Of a DNA stretch of 64,000 nt, positions 53,436-62,547 are shown piece after piece. Position 1 is the stretch's first letter; each line of letters opens with the position of its first letter. The stretch comes from Novosphingobium sp. PhB165 (GTDB lineage Bacteria; Pseudomonadota; Alphaproteobacteria; Sphingomonadales; Sphingomonadaceae): NCBI RefSeq assembly GCF_004341845.1, contig NZ_SLVB01000004.1, positions 186,001 through 250,000 of the forward strand, written 5' to 3'. Made by a program: the position numbers and the translations under genes. The notes below the pieces were generated by a model. That model made no database searches. It had not been told where the DNA came from and saw nothing but the letters and a program-made list of their open reading frames with translations.

Positions 53436-53624
53436 TTATTGCGACAGCGGGGTGGCGGTGACGACCATTCGGCCGAGGAATACCGGCTTGTCGTTGCCGA
53501 GCACGACCGGTTGCGCGGCGACATGTTGGGCCGTGCGGACGGTCTGATGCGCGCCCGGCGCGATGCCGTAGGCAAGGGAGGACGAGGCGGCAACTGCGGC
53601 GATGGCTGGCAAGAGGCGGATCAT
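53436..53624 (-). CDS. Small secreted hypothetical protein
   Basis: A 62-aa protein with a signal peptide (MIRLLPAIAAVAASSSLAYG) and a short mature part ending FLGRMVVTATPLSQ. The mature segment QPVVLGNDKPVFLGRMVVTATPL resembles a conserved tail of unknown role. I start at the ATG at 53624; the longer open frame to 53774 would lose the signal peptide position. Confidence 0.5.
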   Translation of the reverse strand: MIRLLPAIAAVAASSSLAYGIAPGAHQTVRTAQHVAAQPVVLGNDKPVFLGRMVVTATPLSQ

Positions 53625-53917
53625 CTGGGCATCCCTTCGGTGTTCGACCTTGCCCTTGTGACCGGTGGGTGTCGCAGCGCTTTGTCCCGCCGGCATCAAA
53701 TTGTCCGAAAGTGTCCCCGGTGTGCGACCGTGGCGAGAGTGCCTCGCACTTTCAGCGCGGGGCAGTCCGTTCAATTACAATGTTCGCGAGGGTGATAGCC
53801 TCGGGAGTTCCGATATGCTCCGCAAAGCTGCGTCGATGGTGTGACCGCATGCAGGTACGCTTTACGATAGCGAATAATCATGTAAGCGTTCGAATCCGAA
53901 AACCGGTGGAGGATAGA

Positions 53918-54559
53918 GTGGATCAGCAGGACAGCGCACTGCAACCGCTGCGTATCGGCGACCGAGTTCCGCGCTTCGTCGCGCGCAGCACGCATGGGCC
54001 CTTCGATCTGGAGGACTATCGCGGGCACTGGTTGATCCTCTTCTCGCACCCGGCGGACTTCACGCCGGTCTGCACCAGCGAAGTCCTCGCGCTCGCCCGC
54101 GCCGCGCCGCAATTTGCCGCGCGCGATTGCCGGCTGGTGGGGCTCTCGATCGACAGTCTCTATTCGCACCTCGCGTGGATCCGCCTGATCCGTGACACCA
54201 CCGGAACCGCTATCGGCTTTCCCATCATCGAGGATCCGACGATGGAGATCGCGCGGGGTTTCGGCATGGTCGGCGCGGACGCGCATGACAGCGCGACCGT
54301 GCGGATGACCTATTTCATCGATCCCGATGGCGTGCTTCAGGCGCTCACCAGCTATCCGCTGACGGTCGGCCGCTCGGTTCCCGAGATCCTGCGCGTGCTG
54401 GCGGCGCTCCAGCGGGTGCGCGGCGGCGGCGGTCTGGCTCCGGCCGACTGGCAGGAGGGGCAGGACCTGCTGCGCGCGCCGGAGGACACGACCGAGGCGG
54501 TGCTCGCCAGCGCCGATCCGGCCGCGTGGTTCTACACGCCGCTCGGCAAGGAGGGCTGA
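53918..54559 (+). CDS. Peroxiredoxin (AhpC/TSA, Prx6-like)
   Basis: A 213-aa thiol peroxidase. The active-site motif is HPADFTPVCTSE with peroxidatic Cys52; GFPIIEDPTMEIARGFGM and SYPLTVGRSVPEILRVLAALQ fit the 1-Cys/Prx6 group with its long C-terminal arm. I choose the GTG at 53918, which has GGTGGAGG just upstream; ATGs earlier in the frame add an unconserved leader. The ArsR-type gene follows after one base, so they form an operon and the regulator may control it. Confidence 0.88.
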   Translation: MDQQDSALQPLRIGDRVPRFVARSTHGPFDLEDYRGHWLILFSHPADFTPVCTSEVLALARAAPQFAARDCRLVGLSIDSLYSHLAWIRLIRDTTGTAIGFPIIEDPTMEIARGFGMVGADAHDSATVRMTYFIDPDGVLQALTSYPLTVGRSVPEILRVLAALQRVRGGGGLAPADWQEGQDLLRAPEDTTEAVLASADPAAWFYTPLGKEG

Positions 54560-54560
54560 C

Positions 54561-54953
54561 ATGGTTCCCGCGACCGAAAGCGAGCTTGACGCGACTGCTG
54601 AGCTGCTGCGCGCGCTGGCCCATCCGCTGCGGCTCCAGATCCTCAACGCGGTTCGCGCGGCCGAGCTTTCGGTGGGCGAAATCGAGGATGTGACGGGGAT
54701 TGGCCAGCCCGGGCTTTCGCAGCAGCTTGCGGTGCTGCGCAAGGCGGAGCTTGTGGCGACACGGCGGACCGGCAAGCAGGTGTTTTACCGGGTCGATGGC
54801 GGCCACATGGCCGCGCTCGCGGCGTTTCTGGCGGGGATGGCGCGCGATGGCGTATCGACGCGGGTACTGTCGTCCGCACCGACTGCGGCGTTGGTCGAGC
54901 CGGTGAGCACGACCAAAGGCGGTGCTGCCGGATTCGCGCGCGTCCTGCGCTAA
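54561..54953 (+). CDS. ArsR-family winged-helix regulator
   Basis: A 130-aa protein with the ArsR fold: ELLRALAHPLRLQILNAV, LSVGEIEDVTGIGQPGLSQQLAVLRKAELVATRRTGKQVFYRVDGGHM. It contains no cysteine at all, so it cannot sense metals or persulfides in the way that ArsR, SmtB or BigR do through Cys ligands; the signal is unknown. It is one base downstream of the peroxiredoxin and convergent with cydC, whose stop lies 5 bases away. Confidence 0.85.
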   Translation: MVPATESELDATAELLRALAHPLRLQILNAVRAAELSVGEIEDVTGIGQPGLSQQLAVLRKAELVATRRTGKQVFYRVDGGHMAALAAFLAGMARDGVSTRVLSSAPTAALVEPVSTTKGGAAGFARVLR

Positions 54954-54957
54954 GCGG

Positions 54958-56547
54958 TCAGGTCAGCGCGCCGATCTCCACGCGTTCCTTGCAAAGCGCC
55001 AGCGGCGCAGGGCGGTGGGAGACGAGGACCAGTCCGGTGCCGGTCCGCTCCAGCCATGCGCCAAGGCTTTGCACAAGCGCTGCTTCGGTGCGGGCATCGA
55101 GCCCTTCGCTGGGCTCGTCGAGCAGTAGCCAGGGCCGCCTCGCCAGCAGGGCGCGGGCCAGCGACAGGCGCTTGCGTTCGCCGCCCGAGAATGTGCCGCC
55201 GCCTTCGCCGAGCAGCGTATCGAGCCCTGCCTCGCTGCGGGAAATGCGGTCCTTGAGCTGCGCTGCGTCGAGCGCGTCCCACATCTCCGCTTCGGTCAGG
55301 CCAGTGCGGGCGAGGCGCAGGTTGTCGGCCACGGTGCCAATCAGCAGCGGGGCGTCCTGCGGCGAAAGCGCGAACTGTGCGCTAAGCTGGCGGGCGGTGC
55401 ATGCCGATGCGTCGATGCCGTCGATAGCAAGCGGAACCGCCGGTCCCTGCATGCCCGCGAGCGCCAGCAGCGCCCGCGTCTTGCCCGAGCCCGAGGGGCC
55501 GGTGAGCGCCACGCGGGAGCCCGGTGCGAAAGACCGCGCGCCCAATGTGATCGTGGCCGCCTGCTGCGCCGTCAGCGGTTCGGGTAATGTGGGATCGAGT
55601 GCGTCGAGCGCGGCGATCCGGCGCAGTCCGGCATCGAGCGAGGCGCGCCGCAGCAGGCTGCGCGCGAAACCACCCATCGCCTCCACCGCTGAAGCCGTGG
55701 CTAGCATGACGAGCGCGACGATGGGCGCGGAGGCCTGTGCCAACAGCAGCACGCCCGCCATGGCGAAGGCGCCGTAGAGCGTCAGCAGACCGCCCTGCAG
55801 CGCCTCGGCGCGGAACAGGCGGGCGCGGGCGTGGTCGAGCCGGGCGACGCGCGGTTCGAGTTCGGCCATGGCCTGGTCCGCCAAGCCATAGGTGGCGATT
55901 TCCGCGCGCGAGGCGGCGAGTTCGATATAGTGGCGGCGCAAATCGCCCAGTGCCTCTGCGGCGGCTTCGGCCGGGGCTTGTGTCAGCACGTGCGAGACCG
56001 TGCCGAACAGCAGGGGAAGCGCGGCGAGCATGAGCGCGAGGAAAGCCAGCGCCGGAATTCCCGCAAAGACCGCGGCGCCAAGGCTCACGGCCGCCGAAAC
56101 CAGCGCGGCATGGCGGGCGGGTTCGCGGATCACCAGATCCTCCAGCGCGGCCACGTCGTCGATCAGGCGGTTGCTGGCCTCACCCGGCGAGGTGTCGACC
56201 TTGGTGCTGCGCGAATCCTGCGCGGCCAGTTTGTCGAACAGCGATCCGCGCAAGGCGGCCATGCCTTCCAGCGCGACTTTGTGCGAGAGCAGCCGCTCGC
56301 CGTAGCGGGCAACGGTACGGACAATGGCGAGCAGGCGGATCAACGCGCTCGGAATCAGGTAGTTGAAAGCGCCGACTGCCACGGTTCCGGCGGCTCCCGC
56401 CAGCGCGGCGGCGGTCAGGAACCAGCCGGAGACGCCGAGCAGCCCGATGGCGGCTATCGTTGCGAAAGCGGCGCAGAGGCTGGCGACAAGCAGGCGTCCG
56501 CGCGCGAGCCCGGCGATGGCGAGGGGGTTTTGGCGAGGGGCGATCAC
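54958..56547 (-). CDS. cydC: CydC, thiol/heme ABC exporter subunit
   Basis: Half of the CydDC ABC transporter, which exports glutathione/cysteine (and binds heme) and is needed to assemble cytochrome bd. The 529-aa protein has an N-terminal six-helix domain (LGVSGWFLTAAALAG...ALIRLLAIVRTVARYGERLLSH is a CydC hallmark), then an ATPase with Walker A GPSGSGKT, signature FSGGERKRLSLARALL and Walker B LLLDEPSEGLD. It starts with a GTG at 56547 overlapping the cydD stop (GTGA). Confidence 0.93.
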   Translation of the reverse strand: MIAPRQNPLAIAGLARGRLLVASLCAAFATIAAIGLLGVSGWFLTAAALAGAAGTVAVGAFNYLIPSALIRLLAIVRTVARYGERLLSHKVALEGMAALRGSLFDKLAAQDSRSTKVDTSPGEASNRLIDDVAALEDLVIREPARHAALVSAAVSLGAAVFAGIPALAFLALMLAALPLLFGTVSHVLTQAPAEAAAEALGDLRRHYIELAASRAEIATYGLADQAMAELEPRVARLDHARARLFRAEALQGGLLTLYGAFAMAGVLLLAQASAPIVALVMLATASAVEAMGGFARSLLRRASLDAGLRRIAALDALDPTLPEPLTAQQAATITLGARSFAPGSRVALTGPSGSGKTRALLALAGMQGPAVPLAIDGIDASACTARQLSAQFALSPQDAPLLIGTVADNLRLARTGLTEAEMWDALDAAQLKDRISRSEAGLDTLLGEGGGTFSGGERKRLSLARALLARRPWLLLDEPSEGLDARTEAALVQSLGAWLERTGTGLVLVSHRPAPLALCKERVEIGALT

Positions 56548-58097
56548 AGCGCGATCTCCAGCCTTGCGGCGCTCGCCAGCGCGGCATCGTGTGTGGCGAC
56601 GAGGATGCAGCGCGATCCGGCAAGGTCCTTCAGCAGTGCGATCACGGCCGCGGCGGAGGCGGCGTCGAGGTCGGCGGTGGGCTCGTCGCACAGCAGCAGC
56701 GGGCGGCCCGACAGGATTGCGCGTGCGAGCCCGATGCGGCGTCGCTCGCCGCCGGAGAGGCCGGACCCGGCGTGGTCGACCACCATGTCGAGCCCGCCGC
56801 GCTGTGCCAGTAGCGGGCCGAGGCCGACTTGCTCGGCGACGGCGAGGATATCTTCCGGGCTCGCCTCCGGCGCGGCCAGTGCGAGGTTACGGGCCAGCGT
56901 GCCGGTGACAAGCAGCGGACGCTGCGCGGCCCATGCCACGACCTCGCTCGGCAGGGGGGCGCCGCCGTTGCCGCTCACCTGACCCGCCGCAGGTTGGAGT
57001 TGCCCGGCGATTACCGCCAGCGTGCTGGTTTTGCCGCTGCCGGTCGGGCCGGTGAGGGCGACGAGGTCGTGTGGGGCCAGCGTGAAGTCCAGTGGCCCCA
57101 CGGCAATGCCGGGAAAGGCGAGTGTCAGGTCCTGAACGCGCAGGCCGTCGAAGTGCAGTTCCGGCGTTGTGGAAGACGCTTCGGGCGGCGCGGCATAAGG
57201 CGCGAGCGCGGCTTCGGCGGCTTCGCCAAGCTGCTTTTCATGATAGGCGGCGGCAAGGCGGCGCATCGGCAGATAGAACTCCGGCGCCATGGCGAGCACG
57301 AAGAAGGCCGGTACCAGTGTCAGCCGCTCGGGCGGCGCGAACGGCAGCAGGCCGAGCAGCGAAAAGCCGCAATAGACCGCCACCAGCGCGATCGAGAGCG
57401 CGGAGAAGAATTCGAGCACCGCGTTCGAAAGGAATGCCGCGCGCAGCACTGTCACCGTGCGATGGGCGACCTGATCGGTGGCCTCGCGCACCTGACGCGA
57501 GATGCGGGCCTCGGCGCCGAAATGGCGGATCAGCGGCAAGTGCGTCACACGGTCCACGAAAAGGCCGGACAGCGCGGAAAGCGCGGCAAGCTGGCGGTCG
57601 GATGCACGCCGGGCGGCGGTGCCGGCCAGGATCGAGCCGAGCACGAAGGGCAGCAGTGTCGCTAACATGATTGCAGCCGCGACGAGACTGGCCGGCGCGA
57701 CCAGCGCGGCGACCACCAGCGGGCCCAGAACCGCGTTCAGGCGGACCGGCGAAAAGCGGACATCGCGATTCTCGATTGCCGTGTTATGGTCAATGGCAAG
57801 TGTGGTGCTTTCCCCGGTGCTTAGCGGGCCCGGAAGCGGTTTACCGAGGAGAGCGGGCCACAACCGGCGGCGGCGTTCACGGCTTTCAGCCTGCGCGGTG
57901 CCGACGGCATTCCGGTCCACGGCGAAAGCCGCGCCGGCACGCAGGGTCGCCCCGCCGAGGATAAGTGCGGCGGGCAGCAGCAGGGGACCGGATCCCGCAA
58001 GGGAACCGGTAGCGGGCCCGGACGCGTGCGCGGCAATCTGCCCCACACCACTGGCCAGACCCCACGAGAGCATGGCTGCGCCGGCGATGTCGACCAT
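56544..58097 (-). CDS. cydD: CydD, thiol/heme ABC exporter subunit
   Basis: Partner of CydC. Six hydrophobic helices, then an ATPase with GPTGSGKTS, LSGGERRRIGLARAIL and LLCDEPTADLD. The true start is the ATG at 58097 (517 aa); an upstream in-frame TTG at 58127 would place the start inside the FNR-type box. The N-terminal domain is shorter than in E. coli CydD, but the helices are complete. It is divergent from cydABX, and both operons probably share the FNR-type control site. Confidence 0.92.
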   Translation of the reverse strand: MVDIAGAAMLSWGLASGVGQIAAHASGPATGSLAGSGPLLLPAALILGGATLRAGAAFAVDRNAVGTAQAESRERRRRLWPALLGKPLPGPLSTGESTTLAIDHNTAIENRDVRFSPVRLNAVLGPLVVAALVAPASLVAAAIMLATLLPFVLGSILAGTAARRASDRQLAALSALSGLFVDRVTHLPLIRHFGAEARISRQVREATDQVAHRTVTVLRAAFLSNAVLEFFSALSIALVAVYCGFSLLGLLPFAPPERLTLVPAFFVLAMAPEFYLPMRRLAAAYHEKQLGEAAEAALAPYAAPPEASSTTPELHFDGLRVQDLTLAFPGIAVGPLDFTLAPHDLVALTGPTGSGKTSTLAVIAGQLQPAAGQVSGNGGAPLPSEVVAWAAQRPLLVTGTLARNLALAAPEASPEDILAVAEQVGLGPLLAQRGGLDMVVDHAGSGLSGGERRRIGLARAILSGRPLLLCDEPTADLDAASAAAVIALLKDLAGSRCILVATHDAALASAARLEIAL

Positions 58098-58113
58098 CCA
58101 TGGCGCCGTTGTT

Positions 58114-58127
58114 TTGATATAGATCAA
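58114..58127. promoter_or_regulatory. Perfect FNR/Anr-type box between cydDC and cydABX
   Basis: TTGATATAGATCAA (58114-58127) matches TTGAT-N4-ATCAA exactly and is palindromic. It is 17 bases upstream of the cydD ATG and about 127 bases before cydA. An FNR-type regulator bound at -41.5 would place a cydA start site near 58162, giving a 5' leader of about 90 bases. For cydD the site is too near the start for simple activation. Confidence 0.8.
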
Positions 58128-58253
58128 ATTAAAGAAACCATGTAACTATTGTTTGACAGCCCACTTGGGCGAGCCTAACGCGACCCTACGAAACCAACCT
58201 GTACGAGGCAACCTTAACTGTCTCTCCAGGCCGCTCAAAAGGCAGGATTCGAC

Positions 58254-59843
58254 ATGATCGACATGGCAGTGGTTGAACTCTCCCGGTTGCAGTTCGCCCT
58301 TACGGCGCTGTACCATTTTCTCTTCGTTCCCCTCACGCTTGGCCTTTCCTTCATTCTAGTAATTATGGAAAGTGTTTATGTGATGACGGACCGCCCCATC
58401 TGGCGGGACGTCACCCGGTTCTGGGGCAAGCTTTTCGGCATCAATTTCGTGCTCGGTGTCGCCACCGGGCTTACCATGGAGTTCGAGTTCGGCACCAACT
58501 GGGCCTATTACTCGCACTATGTGGGCGACATTTTCGGGGCGCCGCTGGCGATCGAGGGGCTCATGGCCTTCTTCCTCGAAGCCACGTTCGTCGGCCTGAT
58601 GTTCTTCGGCTGGGACCGCCTGTCCAAGCGCGGCCACTTGCTGACGACATTCATGGTCGCGCTGGGCTCCAACCTTTCGGCGCTGTGGATCCTCATCGCC
58701 AACGGCTGGATGCAGCATCCGACCGGCGCGGTGTTCAATCCCGAAACGATGCGCATGGAAGTGTCCAACTTCAAGGACGTGATCTTCAATCCGGTCGCGC
58801 AGGCGAAGTTCGTCCACACCGTGAGCGCCGGCTATGTCTGCGCCAGCGTCTTCGTGCTGGGCGTATCGTGCTATTACCTGCTGCGCGGGCGCCATCTGGA
58901 GCTTGCCAAGCGCAGCTTCACCGTGGCGGCATCGTTCGGCCTGCTGTCCTCGCTCTCGGTCGTGGTGCTGGGTGACGAGAGCGGTTACGCGCTGACCGAC
59001 AACCAGCAGATGAAGCTGGCCGCGATCGAGGCCATGTGGGAAACCGAACAGGCTCCCGCCGGGCTCGACCTGTTCGGCATTCCGTCGAACTCGGCGCATG
59101 AGACGGCGTTCGAGATCAGGATTCCCTACATCCTCGGCCTTGTCGCCACGCGCAGCATCACCGGCGAAGTCACCGGCATTATCCCGCTGGTCGAGCGGGC
59201 CGAAAACCGGATGCGCAGCGGCATCATCGCCTATGACGCGGTGGAGCGGCTGAAAGTCGACCGCAACGACCTTGCCGCGCGCGAGGCGTGGGAGCGGAAC
59301 AAGGACGATCTCGGCTTTGCCCTGCTGCTCAAGCGGTTCGTCGCCGATCCGCGCAAGGCCGATGCCGCGACTATCGAGAAGGCTGCCTGGACCACGGTAC
59401 CCAATGTGCCGGCGCTGTTCTGGATGTTCCGCATCATGGCGGGGCTGGGCTTCTTCTTCATCGCCTTCTTCGCCACGGCCTTCACGTTCTCGGTCCGCCG
59501 CCAGTTCGACCGCAAGTGGTTCCTGCGCGCGGCGGTGCTGGCGATCCCCTTGCCATGGATCGCGATCGAGGTGGGCTGGCTGGTCGCCGAACTCGGGCGT
59601 CAGCCCTGGGCGGTGGACGGCGTGCTGCCGACGTTCCTTGGCGCGTCGAGCCTGACGAGAGGCCAGATCTGGACGACCATCACCGGCTTCACCGTGCTCT
59701 ACGGGATCATGGCGGTGATCGAGGTCAGGCTCATGCTGGCGACGATCCGCAAGGGGCCCGAGATCTACGAGGGCAACGACGATGGCGATCCCGCGCCCGA
59801 GCGGGCGCCCGCCACCACCTTCACCGCCATCCCGGCCGAGTAA
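58254..59843 (+). CDS. cydA: Cytochrome bd ubiquinol oxidase subunit I
   Basis: High-affinity quinol oxidase subunit in the inner membrane that reduces oxygen to water at low oxygen. Heme ligands: His21 (LYHFLFVPLT), His188 (FVHTVSAGYV) and Met395 (FRIMAGLGF). A rather short quinol-binding Q-loop follows GTEQAP-like ETEQAPAGLDLFGIPS. The 529-aa length is normal. The start is the ATG at 58254; the ATG at 58263 fits homologues equally well. It is the first gene of cydABX and preceded by the FNR-type box. Confidence 0.96.
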   Translation: MIDMAVVELSRLQFALTALYHFLFVPLTLGLSFILVIMESVYVMTDRPIWRDVTRFWGKLFGINFVLGVATGLTMEFEFGTNWAYYSHYVGDIFGAPLAIEGLMAFFLEATFVGLMFFGWDRLSKRGHLLTTFMVALGSNLSALWILIANGWMQHPTGAVFNPETMRMEVSNFKDVIFNPVAQAKFVHTVSAGYVCASVFVLGVSCYYLLRGRHLELAKRSFTVAASFGLLSSLSVVVLGDESGYALTDNQQMKLAAIEAMWETEQAPAGLDLFGIPSNSAHETAFEIRIPYILGLVATRSITGEVTGIIPLVERAENRMRSGIIAYDAVERLKVDRNDLAAREAWERNKDDLGFALLLKRFVADPRKADAATIEKAAWTTVPNVPALFWMFRIMAGLGFFFIAFFATAFTFSVRRQFDRKWFLRAAVLAIPLPWIAIEVGWLVAELGRQPWAVDGVLPTFLGASSLTRGQIWTTITGFTVLYGIMAVIEVRLMLATIRKGPEIYEGNDDGDPAPERAPATTFTAIPAE

Positions 59844-59856
59844 GACGGAGGCAACG

Positions 59857-61005
59857 ATGACCATTCCCTTCGACTACGAAACGCTGCGGCTGATCTGGTG
59901 GACGCTGCTTGGCGTCCTGCTCATCGGCTTTGCGCTTACCGATGGTTTCGATCTCGGCTCGGCGGCGCTCCTGCCCTTCGTGGGGCGCACCGATGCCGAG
60001 CGCCGCATGGTGATCAATGCCATCGGCCCGACCTGGGAGGGCAACCAGGTCTGGTTCATCCTTGGCGGCGGCGCCATCTTCGCGGCCTGGCCATTCGTCT
60101 ACGCCGTCAGCTTCTCGGGCTTCTATCTGGCGATGTTCCTGGTGCTATCGGCGCTGATCCTGCGGCCCGTCGGCTTCAAGTATCGTTCGAAGAAGCCCGA
60201 TGCGGGCTGGCGCTCGCGCTGGGACTGGGCGCTGTTCGTCGGCGGGCTGGTGCCCGCTCTGGTCTTCGGCGTGGCGGTGGGCAATGTCCTGCAGGGCGTG
60301 CCGTTCCGGCTCGATAGCGATCTGCGCAGCTTCTACGTCGGCACGTTGCTCGGCCTGTTCAGCCCCTTCGCGCTCCTGAGCGGACTGGTCTCGGTCAGCA
60401 TGCTGGTGCTGCACGGGGCGGGCTGGCTGACGCTCAAGCTGGAACACGGTGCCGCGCGCGACCGGGCGCAGACTTACGGTCAGGTGGCCGCGCTTGTCGC
60501 CCTTGTGCTCTACGCGGCGGGCGGCGTGTGGCTGGCGATGGGCGACATCGGTTACACGGTGATCGGCGCGGTCGATCCGATGGGGCCGTCGAACCCCCGG
60601 CTTGCGGTGAGCGTGCCGGCAGCGGGAGCGTGGCTGGCCAATTACGGCGCGCATCCGTGGATGATCCTGGCGCCGGTGCTGGGGCTTGCCGGGCCGCTGG
60701 TGGCGCTGGCGGGCATTCGCGGGCGCAAGGACGTACTGGTCTTCGCGGGATCCTCGATGGCGAATCTGGGCATCATCGCCTCGGTCGGCCTGTCGATGTT
60801 CCCCTTCATCCTGCCCAGCTCGATCGACAACCGCTCCAGCCTGCTGGTCTGGAACGCCTCGTCCAGCCACATGACCCTGTTCATCATGTTGCTGGCGACG
60901 GTGATCCTGCTGCCGATCGTGCTCGCCTACACCGCCTGGGCCTACAAGATCATGTTCGGCCGGGTGACCGAGCGCGAAGTGGGCCTTAACCCCGATTTCT
61001 ATTGA
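59857..61005 (+). CDS. cydB: Cytochrome bd ubiquinol oxidase subunit II
   Basis: Partner of CydA, 382 aa and about eight helices. Begins TIPFDYETLRLIWWTLLGVLLIGFALTDGFDLG, the family signature; GPTWEGNQVWFILGGGAIFAAWP follows. I start at the ATG at 59857 after GGAGGCAACG; the frame is open upstream in cydA. The stop is 10 bases before cydX. Confidence 0.95.
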   Translation: MTIPFDYETLRLIWWTLLGVLLIGFALTDGFDLGSAALLPFVGRTDAERRMVINAIGPTWEGNQVWFILGGGAIFAAWPFVYAVSFSGFYLAMFLVLSALILRPVGFKYRSKKPDAGWRSRWDWALFVGGLVPALVFGVAVGNVLQGVPFRLDSDLRSFYVGTLLGLFSPFALLSGLVSVSMLVLHGAGWLTLKLEHGAARDRAQTYGQVAALVALVLYAAGGVWLAMGDIGYTVIGAVDPMGPSNPRLAVSVPAAGAWLANYGAHPWMILAPVLGLAGPLVALAGIRGRKDVLVFAGSSMANLGIIASVGLSMFPFILPSSIDNRSSLLVWNASSSHMTLFIMLLATVILLPIVLAYTAWAYKIMFGRVTEREVGLNPDFY

Positions 61006-61015
61006 GGAGCCGACT

Positions 61016-61132
61016 ATGTGGTACTTTTCCTGGATCCTCGGCGTCGGGCTGGCCGTCGGCTTCGGCATCATCAACGGCGTGTGGCACGAGTTCCACAGCG
61101 ACCCGTCCGAAGAGAAGACGGTACTCGATTGA
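61016..61132 (+). CDS. cydX: CydX, small subunit of cytochrome bd oxidase
   Basis: A 38-residue protein, too short for routine gene calls: MWYFSWILGVGLAVGFGII, then NGVWHEFHSDPSEEKTVLD. One transmembrane helix begins at residue 3; the MWYFSWILG start is the CydX signature, and a single Glu/His-rich tail follows. In E. coli CydX is needed for bd activity and stability. GAGGAG lies 9 bases before the ATG. Confidence 0.93.
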   Translation: MWYFSWILGVGLAVGFGIINGVWHEFHSDPSEEKTVLD

Positions 61133-61143
61133 CGCCATGACAG

Positions 61144-61180
61144 CGGCGGCGCTCTTGCAGGGAGCGCCGCCGTTTCGTTT
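61144..61180. terminator. Terminator hairpin between cydABX and the PepSY gene
   Basis: An 11-bp stem CGGCGGCGCTC (61144-61154) / GAGCGCCGCCG (61162-61172) is followed by TTTCGTTT. It can end cydABX transcription and, being symmetric, may serve the convergent PepSY gene too. Confidence 0.8.
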
Positions 61181-62547
61181 CAGGCGGTTCGCCAGCCCAT
61201 CCATGCGCCCAGCCTCGGCGCGATCCGCCTGAGGCCCCACTCGGCCAGCACGGCAAGGCCCAGCGAGATCCCGAACAGCGGCATCAGCAAGGCCATTAGC
61301 AGGACCAGCGCGACCAGCGCCCAGCTATGGCGCAGCGGGGCCAGCGTGGCCGGCGCGCCGAGACGGCCCTGCGGCCGCCGTCGCCACCACAGCACCACGC
61401 TCGACAGGCAGAGCGTGACCAGCCCCAACAGCACCGCCAGATTGACGAGCTGGTTGGCAAGTCCCCGCCATGCCCCTTCGTGGATGGCAACACCGTAACC
61501 GACCGCGCGGTCGACCCAATGCCGCTGCGAGAAGCGCTCGATGCCGATCAGGGTACCGTCATTGGCGACTTCGGCGCTGTCGCGCATCGGGCGGTTTTCG
61601 TCCTGACTGCGGACCTGCCACGGCGCGCCGGAGGCCGTGGGCGGGCTGACCTCGACCGGATGCGCGAAGCCAAGGCCGCCCGCGCGGGCGACGACGGCAT
61701 CGAGTGCGGCGGGGCTCGCGGCCATGTGGCTCATGGTCATGCCGTGATGCTCGGCATGTTCGGACATCATCGCCCGCATTCCGGCATCGGCCATGGCGCG
61801 CCGGTGGGCGTCGGCATCGGAGCCGGCGGACCAGTCCTGCCGTCCGGCAGCGGTGCCGGTCAGATAGCGCACCTGCCCGAAGTAGCTCCCCCAGGCATTG
61901 GCCCAGGGCAGACCCGTGGCGATCAGGAACACCGCCCCCAGCGTGATCCACAGCCCGGTGACGGCGTGGATATCGCGCCAGAACAGCGTCCGGCCCCGGA
62001 ACAGGCGTGGGTAGAGCACCCCGGCAAGACCGTTCGCGGCGCGTGGCCACCACAGGAACAGCCCTGTCAGGAGCATGACGATGGTCCAGCACGCCGCCGT
62101 TTCCACCAGCGCCGAGCCGTAGTCTCCCGAAAGCAGCTCGCCATGGAGACGGAAGACCACGCGCATGAAGCGGCTTTCCTCCGGCACCTGGTAGAGCACC
62201 GCGCCGGTCTCGGGATGGACCCAGACGCGGATGTCGGTCGCGCCCTTGCCCACCAGCACTTCCACCGCGTCGGCCGGGGATCGGGGCAGGACGTATTTGT
62301 GGAGCATCGATCCCGGCACGGCCGCCACGGCGCTCGCGGCGATACGGTCTGGCGAAAGACGCGGGGCCTGTCCGCTGGCGACGCCGCGATAGGGGGCATA
62401 GAGCGCCTGCTCGATCTGCGGCTTGAACAGGTAGAGCCCGCCGGTGACGGAGAGCCACAGCACGAAAGGCACGCAGAACAGCCCGGCATAGAAGTGCCAG
62501 CGCCAGACCGCGCGGTACCAGCGTTCGGCCCGCATTTCAGTACCCAT
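61180..62547 (-). CDS. PepSY-associated transmembrane protein (FoxB/PiuB-like)
   Basis: A 455-aa inner-membrane protein of the PepSY-TM (DUF337-like) family, found beside TonB-dependent receptors; it is thought to reduce or release iron from siderophores in the periplasm. Helix one (RWHFYAGLFCVPFVLWLSVTGGLYLFKP) is diagnostic, and four hydrophobic helices are spread through the protein. A periplasmic loop carries a His/Met-rich string, EHAEHHGMTMSHM (near residues 270-283), which could bind copper or another metal. The start ATG overlaps the receptor stop (TGATG), so the two genes form an operon. Confidence 0.85.
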   Translation of the reverse strand: MGTEMRAERWYRAVWRWHFYAGLFCVPFVLWLSVTGGLYLFKPQIEQALYAPYRGVASGQAPRLSPDRIAASAVAAVPGSMLHKYVLPRSPADAVEVLVGKGATDIRVWVHPETGAVLYQVPEESRFMRVVFRLHGELLSGDYGSALVETAACWTIVMLLTGLFLWWPRAANGLAGVLYPRLFRGRTLFWRDIHAVTGLWITLGAVFLIATGLPWANAWGSYFGQVRYLTGTAAGRQDWSAGSDADAHRRAMADAGMRAMMSEHAEHHGMTMSHMAASPAALDAVVARAGGLGFAHPVEVSPPTASGAPWQVRSQDENRPMRDSAEVANDGTLIGIERFSQRHWVDRAVGYGVAIHEGAWRGLANQLVNLAVLLGLVTLCLSSVVLWWRRRPQGRLGAPATLAPLRHSWALVALVLLMALLMPLFGISLGLAVLAEWGLRRIAPRLGAWMGWRTA

